From Chitinophagia bacterium (GTDB lineage: Bacteria > Bacteroidota > Bacteroidia > Chitinophagales > Chitinophagaceae), in NCBI GenBank assembly GCA_010027295.1, contig RGVM01000010.1, positions 1-16,439 of the forward strand: a stretch of 16,439 nucleotides of DNA, in the 5' to 3' direction. A model generated the notes under the pieces. It worked only from the letters and a program-made list of their open reading frames with translations. It was not told the DNA's origin and made no database searches. Numbering within the stretch: position 1 is the first letter of the stretch; every line of letters starts with the position of its first letter. Both the position numbers and the translations under genes were made by a program. Of the stretch, positions 1-5,859 are shown piece by piece.

Positions 1-145
1 CCGGCAGGGCCCAGTAGGACGGGCGGACAGCCGATGCAGGGGACAGTGTGTCCGACAGGCCCATGGCCGACGCGGAAATGGCTCCGGCAGACAGCAGGCA
101 GATGACAAGCCGGAAGGGGAGCGCCGGATGGGAAGGATTCGTCAT
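1..145 (-). CDS. Exported protein, N-terminal fragment (runs off window)
   Basis: A reverse-strand reading frame opens with ATG at 145 and stays open to the window edge, giving 48 residues. The N-terminus is a good Sec signal peptide: a short polar start, a hydrophobic stretch around residues 9-22 (FRLVICLLSAGAI) and an ASA-M cleavage site near residue 27. The mature part begins GLSDTLSPAS and is too short to assign. The gene is divergent from the metal-handling genes that start at 393, with about 250 bp between. In Bacteroidota an HYC_CC_PP gene often sits beside a TonB-dependent receptor gene, so an outer-membrane receptor is a reasonable guess, but nothing visible here proves it. Confidence 0.6.
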   Translation of the reverse strand, partial: MTNPSHPALPFRLVICLLSAGAISASAMGLSDTLSPASAVRPSYWALP

Positions 146-179
146 GTGGATACGCTGTCGAAGCCTGGTCCGACAGCAT

Positions 180-244
180 GCGTCAAGATACGCCCTTTCC
201 TCCGCAGGGATGTCCTTCCCTGAAAACCCATGCATCCTTGACGT
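180..244 (-). other. Possible structured 5' leader of the left-edge gene
   Basis: The 247 bp between the divergent starts at 145 and 393 hold no convincing gene. Within them, GTCAAG (182-187) pairs with CTTGAC (237-242) to close a loop. Inside it, CAGGGA (205-210) and TCCCTG (217-222) form a 6-bp hairpin with a 6-nt loop. On the reverse strand this would lie in the leader of the left-edge gene. I could not match it to any riboswitch consensus, so it may be only a chance fold. Confidence 0.25.
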
Positions 245-377
245 GGCCCCGGGTGAGTTATCGTTTGGTAGGGCTCTGGCACCATGCGTCGACAATGTTG
301 CGAATTGGCCAGTGGAAGCTCCTTTCATGCCAAATGTTAATTATCACGGGCGACACTTTATTTTTCCATAACCTGTG

Positions 378-385
378 TAGTTTTG
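378..385 (+). promoter_or_regulatory. Candidate Bacteroidota -7 element (TAGTTTTG)
   Basis: TAGTTTTG fits the Bacteroidota -7 consensus TAnnTTTG. A partial -33 match (TTTA, 357-360) lies 17 bp upstream. The box ends only 7 nt before the ATG at 393, so a transcript from here would be nearly leaderless. That makes this tentative. Confidence 0.3.
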
Positions 386-392
386 TGACTCG

Positions 393-776
393 ATGAAGCG
401 GATTGCTGCGATATGCCTCTCTCTCGTCTACCTGGCCATGGTCAGCGGAGTGGTGGTTAACACCCATTACTGCATGGGCAAGGTGGCCTCCGTCGCCATC
501 GGGCATTCCGAGAACGACAGGTGCGGCGATTGTGGCATGGCCAACACGGGCTGCTGCAAGGACGAGGTGAAGGTGTTCAAGGTCTCCGACACGCATGCCG
601 CATCCTCCGTACTCATCCAGGTGGAGAAGCCGGAGCCCCGCCAGGCAGCCATCCTGTTCCATCCCGGCCTTCCATTCTCGGGCATCGTGGCAGGGCAGTC
701 CCCCATCGATAAAGGCCCACCTCTTGTGGCGGACGGCCGCGACCATTGCATCCTGTACCACGTCTTCCGTATCTGA
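393..776 (+). CDS. HYC_CC_PP family envelope protein
   Basis: A 127-residue protein with a hydrophobic N-terminal segment at residues 4-22 (signal peptide or anchor), followed by the diagnostic THYCMG motif with HYC at 25-27. Next comes a Cys cluster: C44, C47 (CGDC) and the pair C54-C55 (GCCKDE). A PP pair lies near the C-terminus, which ends with aromatic residues and RI. These three marks match the small Bacteroidota family named HYC_CC_PP after them. The function of the family is not established. Its place at the head of a series of HMA-domain genes suggests that it helps handle a soft metal ion in the envelope, with the cysteines as ligands. The ATG at 393 is chosen because the hydrophobic segment begins immediately after it. 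Confidence 0.75.
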   Translation: MKRIAAICLSLVYLAMVSGVVVNTHYCMGKVASVAIGHSENDRCGDCGMANTGCCKDEVKVFKVSDTHAASSVLIQVEKPEPRQAAILFHPGLPFSGIVAGQSPIDKGPPLVADGRDHCILYHVFRI

Positions 777-816
777 TACCGGTCCCCCGATCCGGCTAAG
801 CCCGATCCGTCTGGCT

Positions 817-832
817 TGACACAGGCGTGTCA
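817..832. promoter_or_regulatory. Perfect inverted repeat TGACAC-AGGC-GTGTCA
   Basis: A perfect 6-bp inverted repeat with a 4-bp spacer lies 40 bp after the HYC_CC_PP stop and 47 bp before the start of the Cys-rich HMA gene. It could be an operator for a dimeric regulator, or a weak hairpin between the two genes. No U-tract follows, so an intrinsic terminator is less likely. Confidence 0.3.
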
Positions 833-879
833 TCCATCTTTATCATCATTCATCCATTTTTCTACACAACATCAACACC

Positions 880-1449
880 ATGAAATCTTTTATCAAGTAT
901 ATGATCCTCCCGGCCCTGATGATCATGGCCGTATCCGTATCCGCGCAGAAGCTCAACGACGAACAGATCAAGGTCTGGGGTAATTGCGGCATGTGCAAGA
1001 AAACCATCGAGACGGCAGCGAAGAACGCGGGTGCCGGCAATGCCAGCTGGAGCGAGGAGACGAAGGTGCTCGCCGTTTCCTACGATCCCGCCAAGACCGA
1101 CGGGAAGAAGATCCAGAAGGCCGTCGCCGAGGCCGGCTACGACACTCAGGACTTCACCGCTCCTACCGCAGCCTATGAGAAGCTGCACAGCTGCTGCCAG
1201 TACGACCGCAAGCCCGCAGCCGTGAAGGCCCAGATCAACGCCATGACCGGCGAGCAGAAGGCCGAGTGCTGCAAGCCCGGCAACACCTGCTGCAAGGATG
1301 GCAAGTGCGAGAAGGGCATGAAGTGCTGCGCAGACAATGGCTGCGGCAAGGAGGACAAGTGCTGCAAGCCCGGCAACACCTGCTGCAAGGACGGCAAGTG
1401 CGAGAAGGGCAAGTCCTGCTGCAAGGACAACAAGTGCGGCAAGGCCTGA
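880..1449 (+). CDS. Periplasmic HMA-domain protein with Cys-rich tandem-repeat tail
   Basis: A 189-residue protein in three parts. Residues 1-22 are a signal peptide ending SVSA-Q. Residues about 28-94 are a MerP/CopZ-like heavy-metal-associated domain with the metal site GNCGMCKK (C36, C39). A linker with KLHSCCQY (C105, C106) leads to a tail of two near-identical 31-residue repeats, residues 130-160 and 161-189, each with eight cysteines in CC, CC, C, CC, C order separated by Lys, Gly and Asp. In total 20 of 189 residues are Cys. The HMA domain and the CCQY linker are familiar in Bacteroidota; the long Cys-rich tail resembles metallothionein. The likely role is binding soft metal (Cu(I), Hg(II), Zn) in the periplasm. 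The downstream TlpA-like thioredoxin could help keep the thiols reduced; this is inference. Confidence 0.85.
   Translation: MKSFIKYMILPALMIMAVSVSAQKLNDEQIKVWGNCGMCKKTIETAAKNAGAGNASWSEETKVLAVSYDPAKTDGKKIQKAVAEAGYDTQDFTAPTAAYEKLHSCCQYDRKPAAVKAQINAMTGEQKAECCKPGNTCCKDGKCEKGMKCCADNGCGKEDKCCKPGNTCCKDGKCEKGKSCCKDNKCGKA
1267..1449 (+). repeat. Two 93-bp in-frame tandem repeats coding the Cys-rich tail
   Basis: The unit beginning TGCTGCAAGCCCGGCAACAC at 1267 recurs at 1360, an offset of 93 bp (31 codons). The first 51 nt of the two copies differ at only one base (GAT versus GAC), with more divergence in the last third. Near-identity at synonymous sites points to a recent duplication, and copy number could vary between strains. 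Confidence 0.85.
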
Positions 1450-1478
1450 TACGCCCGCCTCTCCCATTTTACAACCAC

Positions 1479-1510
1479 AGGGCGGCAGTCGGGAGACTGA
1501 CTGCCGCCCT
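1479..1510 (+). terminator. 12-bp perfect hairpin between the two HMA genes
   Basis: AGGGCGGCAGTC (1479-1490) pairs perfectly with GACTGCCGCCCT (1499-1510) around an 8-nt loop. It starts 29 nt after the first HMA stop and ends 15 nt before the next start. No U-tract follows, so it may act as a leaky terminator, a pause site or a barrier to 3' exonucleases that keeps the upstream message more abundant than the rest of the operon. Confidence 0.6.
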
Positions 1511-1525
1511 CTCAACCAGCAGGAG

Positions 1526-2074
1526 ATGAAATCCCTTTCCATCATCCTCGCCCTGTCGCTGTGCGGATCGTCCGCATCGGCCCAGGTCGTCGGTGCGAAA
1601 TTGCAGGCCAGCGGCCTCACCTGCGCGATGTGCGCCCGCTCCGTCTACAAGAACCTAGAGTCGCTGCCTTTCGTGGACAGCGTCGATACCGACCTCGAAC
1701 AGTCGGCCTTCGTCATGACCTTCAAGGATGGGTCGACGGTAGATGCCGACCAGATCCGCAAACGCGTTGAAGACGCCGGCTTCAGCGTTGCCTCCCTCGA
1801 ACTGAAGGCCAGTCTGCCCTCCAAAGTTCCTGGGTCCGATGGTCACCTGACCCTTAGTGGGCGCACATATCACATCCTCTCGGGGTCCGGTACGGGCATC
1901 GAAGGGAAGGCATCCCTTCGTGTCGTGGATAAGTCTTTCCTGCCCACAAAGGAGGAAAAGAAATATGCAGGCATGAGTACGGCCGCCTGCTTCCGTACGG
2001 GACATTCGGGCGGAAAATGCTGCGAGGCCTCGGGGATCCCCGCAGGGCAGCGCGTCTATCACCTGAGCCTCTGA
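1526..2074 (+). CDS. Periplasmic HMA-domain protein with C-terminal Cys cluster
   Basis: The frame is open from further upstream, but ATG at 1526 is chosen because it starts a clean signal peptide (MKSLSIILALSLCGSSASA-Q); AGGAG directly abuts it. The 182-residue product has an HMA domain at about residues 23-88 with GLTCAMCARSV (C33, C36). A roughly 90-residue C-terminal domain, rich in beta-strand-like alternation, carries C155 and the pair C165-C166. I do not recognise that domain. Its stop is 3 nt before the start of the outer-membrane gene, so the two are co-transcribed. It probably takes part in the same metal pathway as the Cys-rich HMA protein, either as a chaperone or as a partner of the barrel. 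The metal cannot be read from the sequence. Confidence 0.75.
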   Translation: MKSLSIILALSLCGSSASAQVVGAKLQASGLTCAMCARSVYKNLESLPFVDSVDTDLEQSAFVMTFKDGSTVDADQIRKRVEDAGFSVASLELKASLPSKVPGSDGHLTLSGRTYHILSGSGTGIEGKASLRVVDKSFLPTKEEKKYAGMSTAACFRTGHSGGKCCEASGIPAGQRVYHLSL

Positions 2075-2077
2075 CCC

Positions 2078-2929
2078 ATGCGAGCGGCAACCGCCATCCG
2101 CGCATGCCTAACTATGGCACTCGCTACCACTATCACCGCGACAGGGGCGCAGGAATTGTATGTCTTTTCCGAGCCGGCATCGAACATGCCCGCAAGCGCC
2201 CTGGCCCTGAAGGCTTCAGGCAAGTTCCTCAACAGCATCATGACGGGCCGTACGGACCATCGCCAGAAGCTCTACGCCTCCTTTGGACTCGACAGGAAGT
2301 GGATGCTCCGTGCAGGCACCACCGTCTCGAGCATGTACAGCTCGCCTGACAGCCGCTGGGAGTCTGTAAATCTCTATGCCAAATACCGGTTCCATTCCAA
2401 TGACGGTGTCCACCGTCATTTCAGGGCTGCCGCCTTCTTCGAGGCTTCCTACAGCCGTAACGGACCCATGTTCGATGAGATCAGCCTCGAGGGCGACCAG
2501 AGCGGCCTGCAGGCAGGTGTCGTGCTTACGCAGCTTGTCCACAAGCTGGCCGTATCGACGACCCTCGGATGGACGGAGGTCATACAAGCCAAGCGATGGG
2601 ACAAGCAGCATGCGTTGATGCATCCATATCGTAGCCTCGGCTTCTCCCTCTCGGCCGGCTACCTGCTGCTGCCCGTGCACTACCGCAGCTACCGCCAGAC
2701 GAACCTTAACCTCTACCTGGAGATGATCGGTGCCCGGAACCCCGGGAGGTCGCAGGGATACCTCGACATGGCTCCGGCCTTGCAGCTGATCTTCAACAGC
2801 AATACCAAACTGAACGTAGGCTACCGTTTCGCCCTCGGTGGCGACATGTACCGGATGGCGCAGCGCAGCCTGCTCTTCAGCGTCGAGACCACCTTCCTCA
2901 ACGTCCTTCGCACGAAATCCCGCGGATGA
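2078..2929 (+). CDS. Predicted outer-membrane beta-barrel protein of the metal locus
   Basis: A 283-residue protein with a signal peptide ending near residue 23 (TATGAQ). The rest shows alternating hydrophobic and polar strands rich in Tyr, Phe and Arg, typical of a transporter-like beta-barrel (for example GYLLLPVHYRSY and KLNVGYRFALGG), with the C-terminal strand ending FSVETTFLNV. It has no TonB box or plug that I can see. It begins 3 nt after the second HMA gene, and its stop overlaps an ATG (ATGA at 2926-2929), so it belongs to the same operon. A role in passage or sensing of the metal at the outer membrane is inference from context; barrels of this type are usually annotated as hypothetical. 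Confidence 0.7.
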   Translation: MRAATAIRACLTMALATTITATGAQELYVFSEPASNMPASALALKASGKFLNSIMTGRTDHRQKLYASFGLDRKWMLRAGTTVSSMYSSPDSRWESVNLYAKYRFHSNDGVHRHFRAAAFFEASYSRNGPMFDEISLEGDQSGLQAGVVLTQLVHKLAVSTTLGWTEVIQAKRWDKQHALMHPYRSLGFSLSAGYLLLPVHYRSYRQTNLNLYLEMIGARNPGRSQGYLDMAPALQLIFNSNTKLNVGYRFALGGDMYRMAQRSLLFSVETTFLNVLRTKSRG

Positions 2930-2997
2930 TGGCTTATTTACGGAAATTGCTCACATGGTTCATCGGAATGTTCGTGAAAAAGGACTGCTGCCGCTGA
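2926..2997 (+). CDS. Possible 23-residue coupled small ORF
   Basis: ATG at 2926 overlaps the stop of the barrel gene (ATGA) and opens a 23-residue frame, start MMAYLRKLLTWF, end KKDCCR. It overlaps the start region of the TlpA-like gene in another frame. It is amphipathic to hydrophobic and ends in a Cys pair. It may be a real coupled peptide, a translation re-initiation leader, or a remnant of the original start of the thioredoxin gene. Evidence is position only. Confidence 0.2.
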   Translation: MMAYLRKLLTWFIGMFVKKDCCR

Positions 2998-3353
2998 AGG
3001 CAGTATGTCTGCTGGCCTTTCTATGCTGGAGCCTCGCGGGACAGACACAGCCTGCCCCTGGGGTCCGCGCACCTGAGATACGGCTGACCGACATGGAGGG
3101 CAGACCCTTCCTCCTGTCAGCCCTCAAGGGACAGGTCGTGCTCGTCGATTTCTGGGCGAGTTGGTGCATGCCCTGCCGTCTCGCAAACCCCTCCCTGGTT
3201 CGTCTCCACAAGGCCTATGCCCCGAAGGGACTGCAACTCGTGAGTATCTCCGTCGATGAGGACAGGCAGGCATGGGCCAAGGCCGTGAAGGCCGACAAAC
3301 TCACCTGGACGCAGCTGGTGCGCCGGCTACTTGGTATCTTGTTGGTATCTTGA
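2955..3353 (+). CDS. TlpA-like thioredoxin, C-terminally truncated
   Basis: From the ATG at 2955 the product is 132 residues. A signal peptide covers about residues 1-30 (hydrophobic core KAVCLLAFLCWSLAG). The redoxin fold follows: PEIRLTDMEGRPF, VLVDFWASWCMPCR with the CxxC active site, then LQLVSISVDEDRQAWAKAV. Such proteins are periplasmic thiol-disulfide reductases. Homology stops after KLTWTQLV near 3320. The expected remainder (a GWD-like loop, the GVxxxP cis-proline segment and the last strands and helix) is missing and is replaced by about ten unrelated residues before a stop inside a tandem repeat. The protein is therefore probably not functional. The break lies about 75 bp from the tRNA fragment at 3399. 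The start is uncertain, because no Shine-Dalgarno sequence fixes it. Confidence 0.7.
   Translation: MVHRNVREKGLLPLKAVCLLAFLCWSLAGQTQPAPGVRAPEIRLTDMEGRPFLLSALKGQVVLVDFWASWCMPCRLANPSLVRLHKAYAPKGLQLVSISVDEDRQAWAKAVKADKLTWTQLVRRLLGILLVS
3331..3352 (+). repeat. Perfect tandem 11-bp repeat TTGGTATCTTG x2
   Basis: TTGGTATCTTG occurs at 3331-3341 and again at 3342-3352. The TGGTATC core recurs at 3457-3463 on the other side of the tRNA fragment. TTGAACCG also lies on both sides, at 3350-3357 and 3474-3481. An inverted repeat TGAAC-CGC-GTTCA occupies 3351-3363. Such an arrangement resembles the arm sites around a tyrosine-recombinase attachment site. Confidence 0.6.
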
Positions 3354-3398
3354 ACCGCGTTCAGCCAGTCGGCTTGATCGAAAAGTTCAAGGGACGCT

Positions 3399-3443
3399 TG
3401 GTGGACCTGAGCGGGATCGAACCGCTGACCTCTACGATGCGAA
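3399..3443 (-). other. tRNA-Ala(CGC) 3' half; probable attachment-site scar
   Basis: Read on the reverse strand, the segment gives the anticodon loop TTCGCAT (anticodon CGC), the 3' anticodon-stem strand CGTAG, the variable loop AGGTC, and a T-arm with stem AGCGG/CCGCT around TTCGATC. It ends with the acceptor strand CAGGTCC, discriminator A and CCA. The acceptor T at position 70 fits the alanine G3-U70 identity pair. The 5' half is missing: upstream bases do not pair with CGTAG and no D-arm or 5' acceptor is present. The break falls at the 5' edge of the anticodon loop, a common crossover point for tRNA-targeting tyrosine integrases. It is not an expressed tRNA. No integrase gene is visible in the window. 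Confidence 0.8.
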
Positions 3444-3517
3444 GCCCGCTCGTTACTGGTATCGAAGCGCCGTTTGAACCGATCCGCCCGGTCGATGCCG
3501 TCCATGCCCCGTTTACG

Positions 3518-4402
3518 TCAGTACAGGAAGGGGAAACGCCGCCTCTGCACTAGCCGGTATGTCTCCGGCTTCGCCCCGAAGCCCTCGAAGAAAAAGGCCA
3601 CTCCGGGGATATCGGAGCCTTCGAAGTCGAGCACGGTGTCCATTCCCGAATATTCGCGGATGACTGTGTCGAGCAGTCTTGCAGCAGCACCGCACTGTCG
3701 ACCTTCCTCCCCGCTCCAGGCCGCCATGTAGTAGATCCGTCCCGGCGACCGGAAGAAAAGGGCGCCCGCCACGGTTCTCCCATCCTCCACCCAGCCCAGG
3801 GTGAAGGCTTTCTCACGGACACTCAGATCCTCGTAGAGCCGCTTCAGCCGAAGCAGGTCGGAAGGGCTGGTTCCAGCCAGCGAGCCCGCTGAGAGCGCCT
3901 CCTTCAGGAGTTTGTCTATGGAGATGCCCGTTCGGGCAAAGCCATTCTCCCGTTCCTGTTGGAGAGTCTGTCGAAGGGTCTCCCGGAAGCCGGCGGATAA
4001 CTCCGCATAGGGGCGGTATAGGGGCAGGACATGATTCTTGCGAGTTGTGGAGGGCCAGGGGAGGTCTCGTCCCTGCACTTCGAGGTTGATGTCCCAGAGG
4101 CGGAAGCGAGCGGGTATCTGTTGCAGAACATCCAGCGTGTCGCAGGGTAGCGGGTCTTTCCCATATACTGCGAGGGAGCCGGAAAAGGGCATGGGGCAGA
4201 GGTAGTCGATGCCGTACTTGCGTCTGCGCGGCAATGGCAGTACGGCACGGTAGTCGTCCAGCACCATGCCGTCCCAGTCGTCCGCCATCCTGTCGAGAAA
4301 GAGAGACGTCCCGTAGATCCGCGCACGGGGCGAGGCCGCCACACAGGCATCCCATCTGGCTGCATCTATGTCGGATCTTTGCAGATGTCTGAATCCTTTC
4401 AT
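3518..4402 (-). CDS. GNAT/FemAB-like acyltransferase
   Basis: A 294-residue protein. The start at 4402 (MKGFRHLQRSDI) is preferred over 4462 because GAGGAG sits just upstream of it and homology-like sequence begins there. The N-terminal half has a WDACVAASPRARIYGTSLFLD segment typical of FemAB/BioF2-type acyltransferases. The C-terminal half looks like a GNAT fold (FTLGWVEDGRTVAGALFFR, then YYMAAWSGEEGRQCGAAARLL, then LDFEGSDIPGVAFFFEGFGA). It follows the glycosylphosphotransferase gene by 56 nt on the same strand, so it may acylate a sugar or amino sugar of the same surface glycan. The substrate is not identifiable. Its stop is 75 bp from the tRNA scar. Confidence 0.7.
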   Translation of the reverse strand: MKGFRHLQRSDIDAARWDACVAASPRARIYGTSLFLDRMADDWDGMVLDDYRAVLPLPRRRKYGIDYLCPMPFSGSLAVYGKDPLPCDTLDVLQQIPARFRLWDINLEVQGRDLPWPSTTRKNHVLPLYRPYAELSAGFRETLRQTLQQERENGFARTGISIDKLLKEALSAGSLAGTSPSDLLRLKRLYEDLSVREKAFTLGWVEDGRTVAGALFFRSPGRIYYMAAWSGEEGRQCGAAARLLDTVIREYSGMDTVLDFEGSDIPGVAFFFEGFGAKPETYRLVQRRRFPFLY

Positions 4403-4458
4403 AGCTCCTCTTGTATGGCCGTTTGTGGAGCAGGACGGTATCCCCGCCATGCACCGGT

Positions 4459-5859
4459 TCACTTACCTTTTGCCGTGAGGATGATGCGTACCGTGTGGAG
4501 CATGATTTTCAAGTCGAGTGCGAGCGACAGGTTCTCGATGTAAACGAGGTCATACGTCATACGCTCCACCATCCCGGCGACGTTTTCGGCATAACCGTAT
4601 TTGACCATCCCCCAGCTGGTAAGGCCCGGCTTCACCCGGAGAAGGTACGAATAATAGGGTTCTATCGCGAGGATCTGTTCAATGTAGTGGCTCCTTTCCG
4701 GCCGGGGTCCGACGAGGCTCATGTCCCCCTTGAGGACGTTCCACAGCTGCGGGAGTTCGTCGATCCGCCATTTGCGCATCGTACGTCCCCAGCGCGTCAC
4801 GCGCGGGTCGGATTCAAAAGACAGTCTCGGCCCTTCCTTCTCGGCATCCTCGTACATCGAGCGGAACTTGAGGATGCGGAAGGGCTTCCCCTTGTAGCCG
4901 ATGCGTTCCTGCGAGTAGATGACTGGACCCGGCGAGGAATAGCGTACCCTGAGGGCGGCATAGACGAAAGCCGGCCAGAGGGTGAGAAGTCCGATGAGGG
5001 AGACGAGGATGTCGATGATGCGTTTGGCGTGCTGCTGCCAGGGCGGCAGCAGGTCGGTGTGGATGTCGATGAGGGCGGCCCCGAGGACGTTGCTTGTCTT
5101 GACGGAGCCGGAGAGGATGTCGAGCGTGTCGGGGACGATACGGATGCGCAGGTCGTGTCCGGCGAGGATGCGGATGAGCCGGTCTGCATCCGGTCCGTGC
5201 TTGCCCCCCAGGGACAGCACCACCACTTCCACATCGATGCGCTGGAGCAGCCCTCCGATGTCGCTGAAATCCCCCAGCCGGGGCAGTACATCTTCCGGAA
5301 GCCTTTCGGATCCCTCGGGCGACAGGTACCCGATGAGGTGGTAACCCGTCCAACGGCTGTCGGCAGACACGTCTGCCCACGCGCGCTGCAGGTTGGTCCC
5401 ATCCCCGACCAGCAAGGTGTTGAACCTGACGCGTCCTCCAGAGAGTTGCGCCTTCACCCGCCATAGGATTGCCATCCGTACCGCAGCCGGGATGGTCAGA
5501 AACAGGAGGAAGGCCCCCAGTGCTTCGTGGAACGGGGGTATGCCGGAACCCATGGCATTCGTCAGCAGCAGTGTCAGCCAATATAGCGAAGTCAGCAGGA
5601 AGGCCGCTAATGCGGTCTGGAGCAGTTCGTTCCACCGTGATTTCCCATACAGGGTCACATAGGCACCGGACAGGGCGAAACCCAGCGTTAGGGCTGTGGC
5701 CGTAAGCACGGGGAGTACAGCCTGCCAGGCAGGAGTGAGGGAACACACGGCACCGCAGGTCTCCGGCAGCAGAAGACATGCGAGCCAGGTGGCGAGTGCT
5801 GTCGCCAGGAAGTCACCTGCCAGGTACCAGGCAATGGCTATCCTTTTCACAGGTTTCAT
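4459..5859 (-). CDS. Polyprenyl glycosylphosphotransferase (surface polysaccharide initiation)
   Basis: A 466-residue membrane protein of the WbaP/WcaJ type, which transfers a sugar-1-phosphate to undecaprenyl phosphate and so starts synthesis of a polysaccharide repeat. Residues 1-135 hold four to five membrane segments, and 145-260 a Rossmann-like region ([11 protein letters not shown]). From about 279 the catalytic Bac_transf domain begins with the membrane hairpin [20 protein letters not shown], followed by [12 protein letters not shown] (from 316), KFRSM (331-335), [21 protein letters not shown] (from 367) and KPGLTSWG. Start 5859 is chosen because its ATGA overlaps the stop of the oxidoreductase gene, which implies translational coupling. 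The frame is open further upstream, but that part lies antisense-free inside the oxidoreductase gene and is not needed. Confidence 0.9.
   Translation of the reverse strand: MKPVKRIAIAWYLAGDFLATALATWLACLLLPETCGAVCSLTPAWQAVLPVLTATALTLGFALSGAYVTLYGKSRWNELLQTALAAFLLTSLYWLTLLLTNAMGSGIPPFHEALGAFLLFLTIPAAVRMAILWRVKAQLSGGRVRFNTLLVGDGTNLQRAWADVSADSRWTGYHLIGYLSPEGSERLPEDVLPRLGDFSDIGGLLQRIDVEVVVLSLGGKHGPDADRLIRILAGHDLRIRIVPDTLDILSGSVKTSNVLGAALIDIHTDLLPPWQQHAKRIIDILVSLIGLLTLWPAFVYAALRVRYSSPGPVIYSQERIGYKGKPFRILKFRSMYEDAEKEGPRLSFESDPRVTRWGRTMRKWRIDELPQLWNVLKGDMSLVGPRPERSHYIEQILAIEPYYSYLLRVKPGLTSWGMVKYGYAENVAGMVERMTYDLVYIENLSLALDLKIMLHTVRIILTAKGK

Noticed and set aside
146..392. Cobalamin or TPP riboswitch in the leader of the left-edge gene
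   Set aside because: I looked for the B12 box and thi-box consensus segments on the reverse strand; only isolated short matches such as GGTGCC were found, not the ordered set.
258..833. Reverse-strand open frame of 191 codons
   Set aside because: It is antisense to the HYC_CC_PP gene and has no signal peptide or recognisable motif.
3399..3443. Functional tRNA-Ala
   Set aside because: The 5' acceptor strand, the D-arm and the 5' side of the anticodon stem are absent.
3272..3553. Open frame across the tRNA fragment as a gene
   Set aside because: It reads antisense through the tRNA half (peptide SGIEPLTSTMRSP), a typical artefact, and has no start signal or family features.
4411..5466. Long forward open frame of 351 codons
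   Set aside because: It lies antisense to the glycosylphosphotransferase and acyltransferase genes, whose motifs are unmistakable. High GC makes long shadow frames common.
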